A model generated the notes under the pieces. The model was not told the DNA's origin, ran no database searches, and saw only the letters and a list, made by a program, of their open reading frames with translations. A stretch of 17,962 bases of DNA from Calditrichota bacterium. Lineage in GTDB: Bacteria > Calditrichota > Calditrichia > Calditrichales > Calditrichaceae. This document shows positions 1 through 8,700 of this stretch, piece by piece (position 1 is the stretch's first letter; each line of letters opens with the position of its first letter). The position numbers and the translations under genes are program-made. The stretch covers positions 1 through 17,962 of the forward strand of contig JAJRSN010000340.1 of the NCBI GenBank assembly GCA_024278715.1, written 5' to 3'.

Positions 1-1
1 G

Positions 2-1066
2 GAACGGTCTATTGATCTGGAGATGTACCTTCTGGAAGGAAAGATCGGAGAAAAGGTTATCCGTCTCCTGCGCAATAAAGCCGCGGAAGGGATTAGAGTC
101 ATACTCCTCTACCATCCGCCGTCGAGTCTCGAAGCTTACCGGAAAATTATGAGTTTATTGCACTCCGTGGGACTTAAAACCCGGGCGGTATCTTACAAAA
201 CTTTTTATCGAGATTTGAAAACGAATAATTCCATTCGAGTCGCCGATTTTCCGTTGCATCTTTTCAAGCCGAAATTTGCCTTGAAAATGGCGCACAATAA
301 ACTTTTAATCATCGACGACGCCTGCGCTGTTTTGGGGGGAATGAATTTCGCAAGTATTACCGAAAAAAATCACGACGTAATGATAGCGGTGCGGGGACCA
401 GTTGTTTTGGAAATGAAAAAAGTATTTGAACAAAACTGGAAGCTGGCAACGGGAAGCAGCCTTTCTCCCGCAGCGCCTGAAAATCAGGTAAAAAATTCCA
501 ATTTATTAAATTCCGGACAGACCGCTATTGTTAAATTCCTTGTAACCATGCCTTATCTTGAAAACACAAAGGAATTTCTGCTATCCAAAATAAAAAACGC
601 CAAGAAAAGGATTTGGCTGGAAATGTACCTTCTCAGCGACCCACAGCTAATCGCCGAACTCATCAACGCCTATAAACGCGGAGTGGAAATCAAAGTGTTG
701 CTGGATGCGAATCGTTTACCGCTTGAATTTGATTTGGGCGGTTTTCCCAATAAGGCGATCGTTCAAAAATTACTAAATGCAAAAATCCCCGTTCGAATTT
801 TTCGTTGTGAAGCCGGTCAGGAAATGCATCTAAAGCTTGTTCTGTTTGATGACGATGAAATTGTGGTTGGTTCCGCAAACTGGACTTACGCCAGCTTCAC
901 CGCTAATTCGGAAAGTTGTATTTTCATTAAAAGTCAGCCCGTATTCGAAAAGTTCCGTGAAATTTTTGAAACCGATTGGGAATTGCGCAGCGATCCCGCA
1001 GAGCCTTTGACAATTAAAGAAAAAATCGTCGCCGCGGGATTCAGACTTTTCAACCGGGTTTATTAG
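2..1066 (+). CDS. Phospholipase D / cardiolipin synthase-like protein, 5' end cut by window
   Basis: The reading frame is open from base 2 and the first in-window ATG (base 23) lies inside a conserved strand, so the true start is upstream of the window. Two phospholipase D active-site motifs, HxKxxxxD, are visible. The first is at residues 91-98 (counting from the ATG at 23; H-N-K then D) followed by G-G-M-N-F, and the second at 269-276 (H-L-K then D) followed by G-S-A-N-W-T. This is the usual two-domain arrangement of the PLD superfamily; the phrase LEMYLL occurs at the start of both halves, showing the internal duplication. Such enzymes transfer phosphatidyl groups; cardiolipin synthase is the commonest bacterial role, but nucleases and other phosphodiesterases share the fold, so the substrate is an inference. 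No membrane segment is visible in the part present. No terminator was seen after the stop. Confidence 0.88.
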   Translation, partial: ERSIDLEMYLLEGKIGEKVIRLLRNKAAEGIRVILLYHPPSSLEAYRKIMSLLHSVGLKTRAVSYKTFYRDLKTNNSIRVADFPLHLFKPKFALKMAHNKLLIIDDACAVLGGMNFASITEKNHDVMIAVRGPVVLEMKKVFEQNWKLATGSSLSPAAPENQVKNSNLLNSGQTAIVKFLVTMPYLENTKEFLLSKIKNAKKRIWLEMYLLSDPQLIAELINAYKRGVEIKVLLDANRLPLEFDLGGFPNKAIVQKLLNAKIPVRIFRCEAGQEMHLKLVLFDDDEIVVGSANWTYASFTANSESCIFIKSQPVFEKFREIFETDWELRSDPAEPLTIKEKIVAAGFRLFNRVY

Positions 1067-1114
1067 CATTATTTTACTAATCCGTTCTAAAATCATTTCA
1101 AGAAGTACGGCATA

Positions 1115-1497
1115 AAGTGACAAGTGACTGGTAAGAAAAATAAAAAAGATTAAAGTTCTTTCAAGATTAAAGATTAAAGCGACAAGTGATATAGTAACGA
1201 GTAACAAGTGACGAGTTACCAGTATCTCTCACCCGATTAACGCTTACACCCTTAACGCTTAACGAAAAGTGACGAGTTGCAGGTTGCAGGTTCCAAGTTG
1301 CAGGTAAACGGCAATCTTTGCCTCTTAACAATCTAACCGCTAAACTTCTAAACCAAAATCGTAAATCGTCAATCATAAATCCGTGACAAGTGACCGGTAA
1401 TCATCGTCGCTTAACAATTTTAACGACAATGGATTAAATATCAATGACCCATTATTCATTGTTCATTATTAATTACTGCTAAACCTCTAAACCCGGC
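1115..1497. repeat. Intergenic island 1 of 7-8-nt phrase repeats
   Basis: A gene-free stretch built from short phrases repeated with small changes. GTGACAAGTGAC occurs at about 1117 and again at about 1383, followed by TGGTAA or CGGTAA. Others are AGATTAAAGATTAAAG (about 1164), AACGAGTAACAAGTGACGAG (about 1197), CCCTTAACGCTTAACG (about 1249) and GTTGCAGGTTGCAGG (about 1276). Period is about 7-8 nt. The same vocabulary, sometimes reverse-complemented, recurs at 12217-12475 and 16276-16500. Stop codons are frequent and no coding signal is convincing. Function unknown. Confidence 0.75.
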
Positions 1498-1933
1498 ATT
1501 GCCTACTGTCGTGTATTCTTTAATATCACGGGGGGACGGCTGCACTCTTGTTTTTTCAAATCGAATTCTTATATTAATAACAAAATCTGTTTACGTGGGT
1601 TTGCGCATAACCAAAGGAATTAAATATGATTGGTTTTACCTGAGCCTTAAAAAATAAAACGTAATTCCGCCGAAACTTATTTATCCGGTTTCACGCAAAT
1701 TTTCTCTTTTCCGATCCTACTCCTTCTGTTTATTTTCTTCCGCCGCAGACTAAAACGATAATATCGATTGTCTTTTTAGGGCTTTCAAGCAAAACAGGGC
1801 AGAAGTTCATTGATAACAATTTTTATCAACCGCGGCGTTTTGTTTAGCGGATAATGCGCCGTGAAAAGCGGGAGATCAATACCTTCCCGTTTCCGGCGTT
1901 CGTTTTACAAATTTTAAAAGAGGAGAAAAAAAC
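1498..1933 (+). other. Gene-free leader of the DUF4139 gene
   Basis: About 435 bases with no credible open reading frame. It presumably holds the promoter of the DUF4139 gene, but no -35/-10 pair could be assigned. It contains a perfect 7-bp inverted repeat at 1810-1829 and a weaker 5-bp one, CGGGA/TCCCG, at 1869-1889. No riboswitch class was recognised. Confidence 0.4.
1810..1829. promoter_or_regulatory. Inverted repeat, possible operator or leader hairpin
   Basis: TTGATAA (1810-1816) and TTATCAA (1823-1829) are perfect reverse complements around a 6-nt AT-rich spacer, about 105 bases before the DUF4139 start. There is no U-run immediately after it, so it does not look like a terminator. 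A dimeric regulator site is one reading; chance in AT-rich DNA is another. Confidence 0.25.
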
Positions 1934-3346
1934 ATGACATCTTTTTATCTTTTTTCACTGTTGTTTACCCTGGCGTTTTGTTTAAGCCTGAACGGCGGGA
2001 ATGTTGTTTTAAAAAGCGCGGCGGAAAATCAAATAAATATCGAGGTCACCGTTTACAACAACAATCTCGGTCTGATCAAAGACGTTCGTGAAATCACCCT
2101 GCCCAAAGGCGAGGGAGAACTGCGCTTTATGGACGTCGCCGCATATATTTTACCGGCTACCGTACATGTTAAATCTCTGAACAGACCCGATGAGTTCGAA
2201 GTGCTCGAGCAAAATTACGAATATGATCTGATCAGTCGATTCAAATTACTAAAAAAATATGTTGGTAAAGAGGTAAAAATTTTGGATCGAAACGAATATC
2301 TGGGAAAGCAGGAATTCGTCAAGGCTCTTCTGATCAGCAACAATGACGGAAATCTGATTTTTAAAATCAACGGCGAAATCTATCTCGGATACCCGGGCGA
2401 GATCATTCTTCCTAAAATCCCGGAAGATTTAATCGCCCGCCCCACCCTGACCTGGCTGTACAGGAATGATTCTCAAAAATCCCATACAATTGAAGTTTCG
2501 TACCTGACGAAAAGCTTAAACTGGAACGCCGATTACGTGCTGATTTTGAACAAAAACGACACGCAAGCCGAAATAACCGGCTGGGTGACTGTTGAAAACA
2601 CAAGCGGAGCGACCTACCGAAACGCCAAATTAAAATTAATTGCCGGCGAAGTAAATCGAGCCGAAAGAGAAGATTACATTTTTAAAGGACGATACTCCAG
2701 GGCAAGGAAATCCCAATTTAAAGAAAAAGAATTTTTTGAATACCATATTTACGACCTGCAACGAAAAACGACCATCAAAGACAATCAAACCAGACAAATT
2801 CAATTATTGGAAGCAAACGGATTCAAAATCAAAAAGGAATACTTTATTTACGGCGCTCAGGGTTACTTTACGTCCGCTTATGAAGAAAAGATTCCCAAAT
2901 TAGACGTTAACACCTTTCTGATATTTAAAAATTCTTCGCAAAATCATTTGGGAATGCCCTTTCCGGCGGGCGTCATCCGCGTTTACAAAAAAGATTCCCG
3001 GGGCAGTCTGCAATTCATCGGCGAGGACGACATTCCCCATACGCCCAGAGACGAAGATATTCGCATAAAGGTAGGTAAAGCCTTTGATATTATTGCAGAA
3101 AGAAAACAAACATACTTTAAAGAGGTTTCCCCCGATACCATTGAAACCGAATGGGAAATTAATCTGCGCAATCACAAAAAAACCGACATTACGGTTACAT
3201 TGATCGAACCGGTGGGATACGACTGGGAAATTATCAGCAGCACACATCCTTATGTTAAAGAAGACATTCACACGCTCCGTTTCGATATACCGGTAAAACG
3301 CGACCGGGAAGTCAAACTAAGATATAGGGCAAGGATTATTTTGTAA
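1934..3346 (+). CDS. DUF4139 domain-containing secreted protein
   Basis: A 470-residue protein with a hydrophobic N-terminal stretch (residues about 3-19) that looks like a Sec signal, followed by a beta-rich body. It shows the hallmarks I associate with DUF4139 proteins: VTVYNNNLGLIKDVREI near residues 38-54, LTWLYRN at 172-178, SYLTKSLNWNADYVL at 189-203, and a segment at about 216-241 containing G-W-V-T-V-E-N-T-S-G and ending K-L-I-A-G-E-V-N. The C-terminal part (about 335-470) has alternating beta-strand character with PFPAGVIRVY and ends in short polar and hydrophobic strands. The start is supported by AGGAG at 1921-1925, 8 nt before the ATG. The family's molecular role is not established; some relatives are annotated as mucoidy-inhibitor-like. 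It stands alone, with repeat islands and gene-free DNA on the left and a decayed region on the right. An envelope location is inferred from the signal peptide. Confidence 0.85.
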   Translation: MTSFYLFSLLFTLAFCLSLNGGNVVLKSAAENQINIEVTVYNNNLGLIKDVREITLPKGEGELRFMDVAAYILPATVHVKSLNRPDEFEVLEQNYEYDLISRFKLLKKYVGKEVKILDRNEYLGKQEFVKALLISNNDGNLIFKINGEIYLGYPGEIILPKIPEDLIARPTLTWLYRNDSQKSHTIEVSYLTKSLNWNADYVLILNKNDTQAEITGWVTVENTSGATYRNAKLKLIAGEVNRAEREDYIFKGRYSRARKSQFKEKEFFEYHIYDLQRKTTIKDNQTRQIQLLEANGFKIKKEYFIYGAQGYFTSAYEEKIPKLDVNTFLIFKNSSQNHLGMPFPAGVIRVYKKDSRGSLQFIGEDDIPHTPRDEDIRIKVGKAFDIIAERKQTYFKEVSPDTIETEWEINLRNHKKTDITVTLIEPVGYDWEIISSTHPYVKEDIHTLRFDIPVKRDREVKLRYRARIIL

Positions 3347-3571
3347 AATATTTCCGAATCAAAATAACAAAAGGGTTAGCGTTATGCGAAAAATTATTAC
3401 GATTCCCGATTTCATAAATAATGTATCAAACATCGAGCAGGCGTAATAACAAACTGCCAAATTTCGTTAACTCGAGCTGGATATTTAACACCTGTGTCTG
3501 GCTCGGCGGTGAAGCTGTTTTTTTCGGATTCCTCGCACTGTTTTAGTTATTTTGCTGACTGCGAGGTTTAG
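3347..3571. other. Gene-free stretch between the DUF4139 gene and the decayed zone
   Basis: About 225 bases without a supported gene. Short open frames exist at 3384-3446 (20 codons) and 3421-3546 (41 codons), but neither has a ribosome-binding site or recognisable similarity. An inverted repeat pairs CCTCGCA (3531-3537) with TGCGAGG (3560-3566) across a 22-nt loop. It has no U-rich tail, so I do not call it a terminator. Confidence 0.35.
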
Positions 3572-3761
3572 GGGTTAGATGTTGCTGCCTATCAAGCCTT
3601 TATCGTAAAGCTTGAACTTCTCCAAGAAATTCGGATAGGTGATAAAAAATAGCAGAAAGAAAATATTTTACACACAAACAAGAAAGACAACGACAAATTG
3701 ATCGATACAAAAAATGAAAATAATTTGGATAGAACAAGCAGTAGAAAAATTAAAAAAATAA
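3572..3761 (+). pseudogene. Possible relic of a type II toxin-antitoxin pair
   Basis: Two overlapping remnants are visible. The frame from 3572 reads AYQAFIVKLELLQEIRIGDK, is interrupted by TAG at 3650-3652, then continues with Q-K-E-N-I-L-H. The spacing and pattern resemble the C-terminal half of small ParD/Phd-like antitoxins. In another frame, ATG at 3714-3716 begins MKIIWIEQAVEKLKK, which resembles the first strand and helix of RelE/ParE toxins, and stops at 3759-3761 after 15 residues, far short of the usual 90-100. Both the similarity and the pairing are read by eye, so this is a weak call. The likely explanation is decay of an old module beside the transposase. Random AT-rich sequence is the alternative. 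Confidence 0.25.
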
Positions 3762-3807
3762 AATCATAGAATTTCAACTCCTGAAACATTGAGGATATAA
3801 ATAGAAT

Positions 3808-4380
3808 ATGATATTCGACCCACAAAAACATCACCGCCGTTCAATTCGATTAAAAGGATATGATTATTCCCAACAAGGCGGATATTACGTTACAATCGTA
3901 ACGCAATACAGGGAATGTTTATTTGGCAATATTATTGATGGCAACATGGCGTTGAATACATTCGGTAGGATTATTGAATATCATTGGCAAAAATTGCCGG
4001 TGCATTTTAAACACATAAAATTGGATGTTTATCAAATCATGCCCAATCATTTACATGGGATTATTTTTATTGTGGAATCGGTAGGGGCGATGCATTCAGA
4101 GGAAAATATCTCAAAAGAGCAAAAAAAATTGCGCGAGAATGCATCGCCCCTGCGCCCGCACGGTACCAAACCCGGATCATTGTCAGCCATCATGCAAAAT
4201 TTTCAATCGGTGACAACACGAAAAATAAACCGGATCCGTAAAACACCAGGTTTAAAATTATGGCAACGCAATTTTTGGGAACATATTATCCGCAATGAAA
4301 ATGATTTAAACCGTATTCGCGAATATATTACCAACAATCCATTGCAATGGGCATTGGATAACGAAAATCCATATCGGTAA
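3808..4380 (+). CDS. REP-associated tyrosine transposase (RAYT, Y1/HUH family)
   Basis: A 190-residue single-strand DNA transposase of the IS200-like Y1 superfamily. The N-terminal strand GYYVTIVTQYRECLFG (residues about 26-41) is typical, and the metal-binding HUH motif is NHLHG with H81 and H83. The predicted nucleophile is Y173 in EYITNNP, matching the equivalent tyrosine of the E. coli RAYT in its Y-I-x-x-N-P context. The segment W-Q-R-N-F-W-E-H before it is also family-typical. Enzymes of this group act on REP palindromes. Residues 92-116 are encoded by a palindrome-flanked insert (4081-4153), and a near copy of that insert lies downstream at 4441-4509. A weak GAGG (3791-3794) sits 13 nt before the ATG. 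The gene stands alone with decayed DNA upstream and a terminator-like hairpin downstream. All catalytic residues are present, so the enzyme could be active. Confidence 0.92.
   Translation: MIFDPQKHHRRSIRLKGYDYSQQGGYYVTIVTQYRECLFGNIIDGNMALNTFGRIIEYHWQKLPVHFKHIKLDVYQIMPNHLHGIIFIVESVGAMHSEENISKEQKKLRENASPLRPHGTKPGSLSAIMQNFQSVTTRKINRIRKTPGLKLWQRNFWEHIIRNENDLNRIREYITNNPLQWALDNENPYR
4081..4153. repeat. REP-like palindromic element inside the RAYT reading frame
   Basis: The left arm GTAGGGGCGATGCATTC (4081-4097) and right arm GAATGCATCGCCCCTGC (4137-4153) are reverse complements at 16 of 17 positions around a 39-nt A-rich spacer. The arms are translated as VGAMHS (residues 92-97) and ENASPL (110-115), so the element is carried in frame between the HUH motif and the catalytic tyrosine helix. 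Each arm also contains the self-complementary core ATGCAT. Confidence 0.85.
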
Positions 4381-4385
4381 TCGTC

Positions 4386-4399
4386 GGGGTGATTCATTC
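4386..4399. repeat. Degenerate single arm of the REP-like element
   Basis: GGGGTGATTCATTC differs at 2 of 14 positions from the arm core GGGGCGATGCATTC found in the RAYT gene. It lies 5 bases after the RAYT stop codon. It may be the eroded left arm of a further unit; a chance match is possible given its length. Confidence 0.35.
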
Positions 4400-4440
4400 C
4401 GATGTAAAAATTGTGGGCATTCAAAACAAATTCTACATAT

Positions 4441-4509
4441 AGAGCAATGCATTCAGATGAAAATATCTCAAAAGATCAAAAAAATTGCGTGAAAATGCAT
4501 CGCCCCTAC
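4441..4509. repeat. Second copy of the REP-like palindromic element, downstream of RAYT
   Basis: This 69-nt block matches almost base for base the block inside the RAYT gene (4084-4153), including the A-rich spacer with GAAAATATCTCAAAAGA. The right arm AATGCATCGCCCCTAC (4494-4509) is perfect. The left arm AGAGCAATGCATTC (4441-4454) differs from GGGGCGATGCATTC at three positions, all G to A. The copy is non-coding here. The matching spacer shows the whole unit was duplicated, not only the arms. Confidence 0.85.
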
Positions 4510-4535
4510 AAAAAAACGGTTAAATTTTTTAAATA

Positions 4536-4591
4536 GGAGAACCTCCCTGTTCTCCGATCCATCTTTAGGAGGGTTTTTGAGATGGATTTTT
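4536..4591 (+). terminator. Tandem hairpins, likely bidirectional terminator
   Basis: Hairpin A is GGAGAAC (4536-4542) with GTTCTCC (4549-4555), a 7-bp stem with a 6-nt loop. Hairpin B is ATCCATCT (4557-4564) with AGATGGAT (4580-4587), followed by a run of five T at 4587-4591, which suits termination of plus-strand transcripts from the RAYT gene. The region also lies just past the stop codon of the converging minus-strand PorV-like gene, where hairpin A is followed on that strand by an AU-rich tract. Strength is not judged. Confidence 0.6.
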
Positions 4592-5651
4592 AAAATATTA
4601 TCCGGATCGAATACGAATGTGTTTTTCCCAATTCTCCGACATTTCTGAAAGCATAGTCGATGAACAGGGGCTTGCTTTTCACAAAGCGTATTCTTAAACC
4701 GGCGCCTAAACTCAATCCGTATTGCGAGGCTTCCATAAACAAAGCCTTGTATCCCGCCCGTAAAAACAGACTACCGGTTTGCGGAACGTCAAATTGATAT
4801 TGCGCGCCGATATTCACGGATTCGCTGTTATTGTTGGTGTGAAGCGCGTCTGCGGCAATAACGATCCGCTGATTGCCCAGAATCAAAGGCGTTACCGCCA
4901 TTCCGATACGAAAAATCAGCGGCAGCTCCCAGGCTTGCAAACTGAATTTAGCGGGAACGTCTTTGTAATTGCCGTTTTTATCCGGTAAAATATCCACCGC
5001 GGTCAGCAAATTAATGCCGTCGTATTTCATGCGATTGCCGTAGTTAGAAATGCTCATGCCGATACGCGCTCCGTCCGCGCGTTTACCGGTAACGGAGAAA
5101 AACTTGGTACGGATAATCACGCCAAGATCAAGAGCAAAGGCTTTGGCGTCCAGATACCAGATTTTGGAATAGATGTACTTTGCCGACGCTCCGAACGAGA
5201 ACCAATTGGTTAAATTGCGGGCGTAAGCCAAAGAAAGCGCATATTCGCTGGCGTTGTAATGTTCGCCCGTTCCCTCCTGCGCGTTGAGGTTGGTAACTTC
5301 GATTTCTCCGTACGAAACATTGACCAAACCCAGCCCGATAATCCCGAATCCCCGCGGCAGCCTTATTCCCAATCCTAAAAAGTTGGAAGAGATGTCGGCA
5401 ATCCAGGGTTGACGAAAAAGCATGACTTCATTGCCTTGAATGGCTGCCATGCCGGCGGGATTCCAGTACAGCGCCGAAATATCGTCAACCAAACTCACAT
5501 AGGCGTCGCCCATGGCGTTTCCGGCTGTTCCGTATCCGATTTCCAAAAAGTTCGCCGCAGTTGTGCCCACACGATAGGGCTTTTGAGCGAACGATACGGA
5601 AAAACTCAAAATTAAAACGATGAATAAAATTCCGATATTTTTGTGCAGCAT
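4590..5651 (-). CDS. PorV/PorQ family outer-membrane beta-barrel protein
   Basis: A 353-residue outer-membrane protein. The start is set at the ATG on the complement of 5649-5651 because a strong GGGGGAG (5659-5665) precedes it by 7 nt and a clean signal peptide follows (M-L-H-K, hydrophobic core, cleavage near residue 22 in SFAQ). A further in-frame ATG at 5705 would add 18 polar residues before the signal and is rejected. The mature N-terminus has the family pattern FLEIGYGTAGNAMGDAYVS then DDISALYWNPAGMA (residues about 35-70), as in PorV/PorQ and related FadL-like barrels. The C-terminus (LFIDYAF, then LGKTHSYSIRIIF) is a typical closing strand with terminal aromatic. In T9SS bacteria PorV is a shuttle for exported cargo. 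Here it is last in a minus-strand operon with a secreted protein and a TonB receptor, so a linked role is inferred. Confidence 0.88.
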   Translation of the reverse strand: MLHKNIGILFIVLILSFSVSFAQKPYRVGTTAANFLEIGYGTAGNAMGDAYVSLVDDISALYWNPAGMAAIQGNEVMLFRQPWIADISSNFLGLGIRLPRGFGIIGLGLVNVSYGEIEVTNLNAQEGTGEHYNASEYALSLAYARNLTNWFSFGASAKYIYSKIWYLDAKAFALDLGVIIRTKFFSVTGKRADGARIGMSISNYGNRMKYDGINLLTAVDILPDKNGNYKDVPAKFSLQAWELPLIFRIGMAVTPLILGNQRIVIAADALHTNNNSESVNIGAQYQFDVPQTGSLFLRAGYKALFMEASQYGLSLGAGLRIRFVKSKPLFIDYAFRNVGELGKTHSYSIRIIF

Positions 5652-5723
5652 GTAAAATCTCCCCCGAAGAGAGTTGTTATCGTAATACTTTTTGATTCTC
5701 GCCATAATTGCGCGCTCTGTCCG

Positions 5724-8700
5724 TCACTTTATTACCGCGAATTTTCCGATTTTTACCTTTCCGGTTTCAAACGATTTTACGCGATACACGTACATTCCCG
5801 CGGCAATGTCCAATCCCTCCCTGCTGCGCAGATTCCAGTGCACAATGCCGTTTGCCGGTTCGTTATCAACCTGAATTGTTTTGACCAGCACGCCGCTCAC
5901 CGTAAATATTTTAATCTCGCATTTAGCCGGAATGTGCGTAAACATCAGGCGTCTCGGCTGATTTAAATAAGGATTGGAAAGCGCGGACTCCATGGCGTTG
6001 GTCGCGATATAGGGATTGGGAACGACTTTTATCTTTTGAAAATCGTCTTCAAATTGTTTGGCATCCAAATCCGTTCCGGAATTGATTGTGTAAGTCAGCG
6101 AATCGGTCGCTAAAAACGGACGCTTAAAGGTCACGCGGTAAACGTCTCCGGTTTGCGGCAGTTCATCTTCCGATTCCAATTCATTAAAGTCGATGATAAA
6201 AGCCAGACCGCCCCATAAGCCCTTGAAAAATCCTTTGTTCCCGATAGGACCGACCAAAATCCGATCTTCCAGAATATCAAATTCTCCGTTTTCATTCATG
6301 TCCTGAACCACCATTTCCATTGTGTCGTTACGGGTTTGGTTGAGAACAAAAAAGTTGAACGCCTGATGAAGCAGCAAATATTTTTTCTTTATTTTCCGGT
6401 TATATTCATCCGTCATATTGGCGATTTTAACTTTTCCCACATAAACGGAATCATCGCCTGTAAAGATGATGTTGTAGTCGTCCGGGAAGAAACGCTGTCC
6501 GGAATTTTGCGGCTGAGTAATGCGGATCGGTATTTGTTTATCGTCCAGCCAGCCCGAATTCTCTTCGTCCAGTTCAGCCACTTTTACGGGTACCAGAATC
6601 TTCAGGCGGACTCCGTCGATTAAATCAGTAAATAAATAATCTCCCGTGTGCAGTTCAAAAACATTGTGCAACTGATCCCAATCGAAATTCTGGTTGGCGA
6701 AATGATCCGGAGTTTCGGAATAGACCAGACTATCGCCAAGCGTTTGATCGTAAACAAAAAAGGAGGTATTGCGATAAATCAGCCCGTAATCAACGGTTTT
6801 GCTGGACGACAGCGTATCCACGCCGAATTTAACCTTGTAGGTATGTCCGGGTTTTGTGTAGGTCGTTGCAATAATTTCCGGAATCACGACATTCGAGCCG
6901 TAAGTCGGATTTTCGTTGGTAATATTAAGCTGCGGATTTTTAAAGCCCGCGGCGTACTGACGCGGCGTGACAACCTGCACATTTTTACTGACGAAACGGA
7001 TATTTTCGGCTTCATCCAGATCGACGATTACATTGTTTTCCGAGGGAGCGATTCCGCTTGCCACTTCGGGAATTCCGCGATCGTAAGCGACAACCGCGTA
7101 ATAATAGGTGACGCCGTTTTGAACGTCTTTGTCCACAAAGTGATGCACAAGTCCGTTATCGTAACCCAGATTGTAGCCCACGCCGTTGATCAGACCGAAA
7201 TCCGAAAACCCTTTGATGCCGTCGATCAAATCGCACTGGAAGATCGGCAGTTTGTGCAGAGGATTGCCGTAGCCGTCTAAAATCACCTCGGCGTCGGAAA
7301 ACTTTTTGTCCGTTGCTTTGTAAACTTTGTAGCCTTCAAAGTCGTTGCTGTTTTTGAGCAGTGGTTCGCGCGTCTGGGTATCCGCCACGTCGTCCCAGAC
7401 AAGAACCACCTGACCGTCGCCGGGGATTGCCTTGAGCGTAGGCATGCTCGGCGGTTGAGCAAAACGGTAATCGGCTTCATAAATGATTTGCACAATGCGT
7501 TTTTTCTGAAACAGAGCCGGGGCGTCGTGCGTATCCGAATTTAATCCGCCCAGGGGATCGTAAGAATGCAGAATGGACATGGAAATGCGTTCGGTTCTTC
7601 CTTTGTAAAGCGGGAACGGACCCGAGGCAAAAGTTTCGATTAAATTGGCGATTTTACCGTTGTAAGGTTCTATGTGCCGCGTTCCGACCAGAGTCCACAT
7701 GCCTTCGTCGTTGCGCCATTGAAAATCGCCGCGTCCGCCCGAAGGAAACATTCTGAAGGAAGTCAGACCGACCATATCCGATTCCGAAATATCCGTGGCG
7801 TTAAAATTGGGTTCGCATCCGATGCCCTCTTCAAAATCGGGTCGATGATTACCTTCCCCCTCGTCGGGACCCGTGTAATTAAGATCGGTCGGTCCCACGC
7901 CGTCCAATCCCACGTCATCCCCGGCGAATTCGTCTTCCTGATAAATACCGTCGCCGTTGGCGTCAATTCCGTCCTGCCAATCCTGATCTTCGTCGGCGTC
8001 CCAGTGTTCGCGCAAATCTTCCTCTTTTAACTGGTAGGCTTCCAGAAATGCCGCCAGATCTTCGATGCCGTCGGTGGGACCCACAATGGTCTGCGCCTGA
8101 TTGTCCCGTTTTTCGTCAACAAGTCCGTCTTCGTCGTCGTCAATTCCGTTGTAGGGCAAGCCCGGACTTTCGAGATAGGCAAAACCCATTATGCCCGTGC
8201 GCAATCCGCCGTAACCCACGCCGTCGATATCCCAGGAATATGCCATGTCCAGTTTTGTGTCAAAATAAGCCACCTCGTCATCGGCGTCGTTGCCTATTTG
8301 ATTATCGACCCAGTAACCGAACGCCACCTCGGGAAGAGTGTATTCCGAAATATTGCTGATGTTGTATTCCCAAAAGATGGCGTCGCGCGCCTGCGGATTG
8401 TTCCACTGAAAACCGCGCGTCTCCACGCGGATGCCTATTCCTCCCCAGGGCAATCCTTTTTGAATGGAAACGTCCGGTTTAATATCGCCGATACGGACAT
8501 CTTTAACGGTCTTTCCCTGTTCGTCATAAACGCGGCGCGGATAGTAACGAAGGCGGTCGTCGTTGCCCAGATATTCCTGATCCTGAGCGTCATTGACGGT
8601 AAAAAAGGTCTCCAGATCGGCGTACTGAACCCCGCGTCCGAATCGTCCGTTCCATTCGCCCGACCACTTTTTATCAAAACCGCGCGCGGGCCATCCGTCG

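Noticed and set aside
830..1376. Two minus-strand open frames overlapping the end of the PLD gene and repeat island 1
   Set aside because: One is antisense to the second HKD domain and the other is made of repeat phrases. Neither shows a start signal or a known motif.
1740..1840. Cyclic-di-GMP or other riboswitch in the DUF4139 leader
   Set aside because: A short AAAACAGGGCAGAAG stretch was suggestive, but the conserved helices and tetraloop of known classes could not be drawn.
3421..3546. A 41-codon open frame, possible small membrane peptide
   Set aside because: No ribosome-binding site, no recognisable similarity, and it lies in a decayed stretch.
3531..3566. CCTCGCA/TGCGAGG hairpin as a terminator or integron attC site
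   Set aside because: It has a large 22-nt loop and no U-run, and lacks the core sites and internal boxes of attC.
5652..5705. Upstream ATG at 5705 as start of the PorV-like protein
   Set aside because: It would place 18 polar residues before the signal peptide, whereas the ATG at 5651 has a strong GGGGGAG at the right distance.
6648..7280. Long plus-strand open frame opposite the large secreted protein gene (also 8298-9017, and 10178-10888 opposite the receptor gene)
   Set aside because: These are antisense shadows of long conserved genes. They lack ribosome-binding sites, signal peptides and recognisable domains, and the protein evidence on the minus strand is strong.
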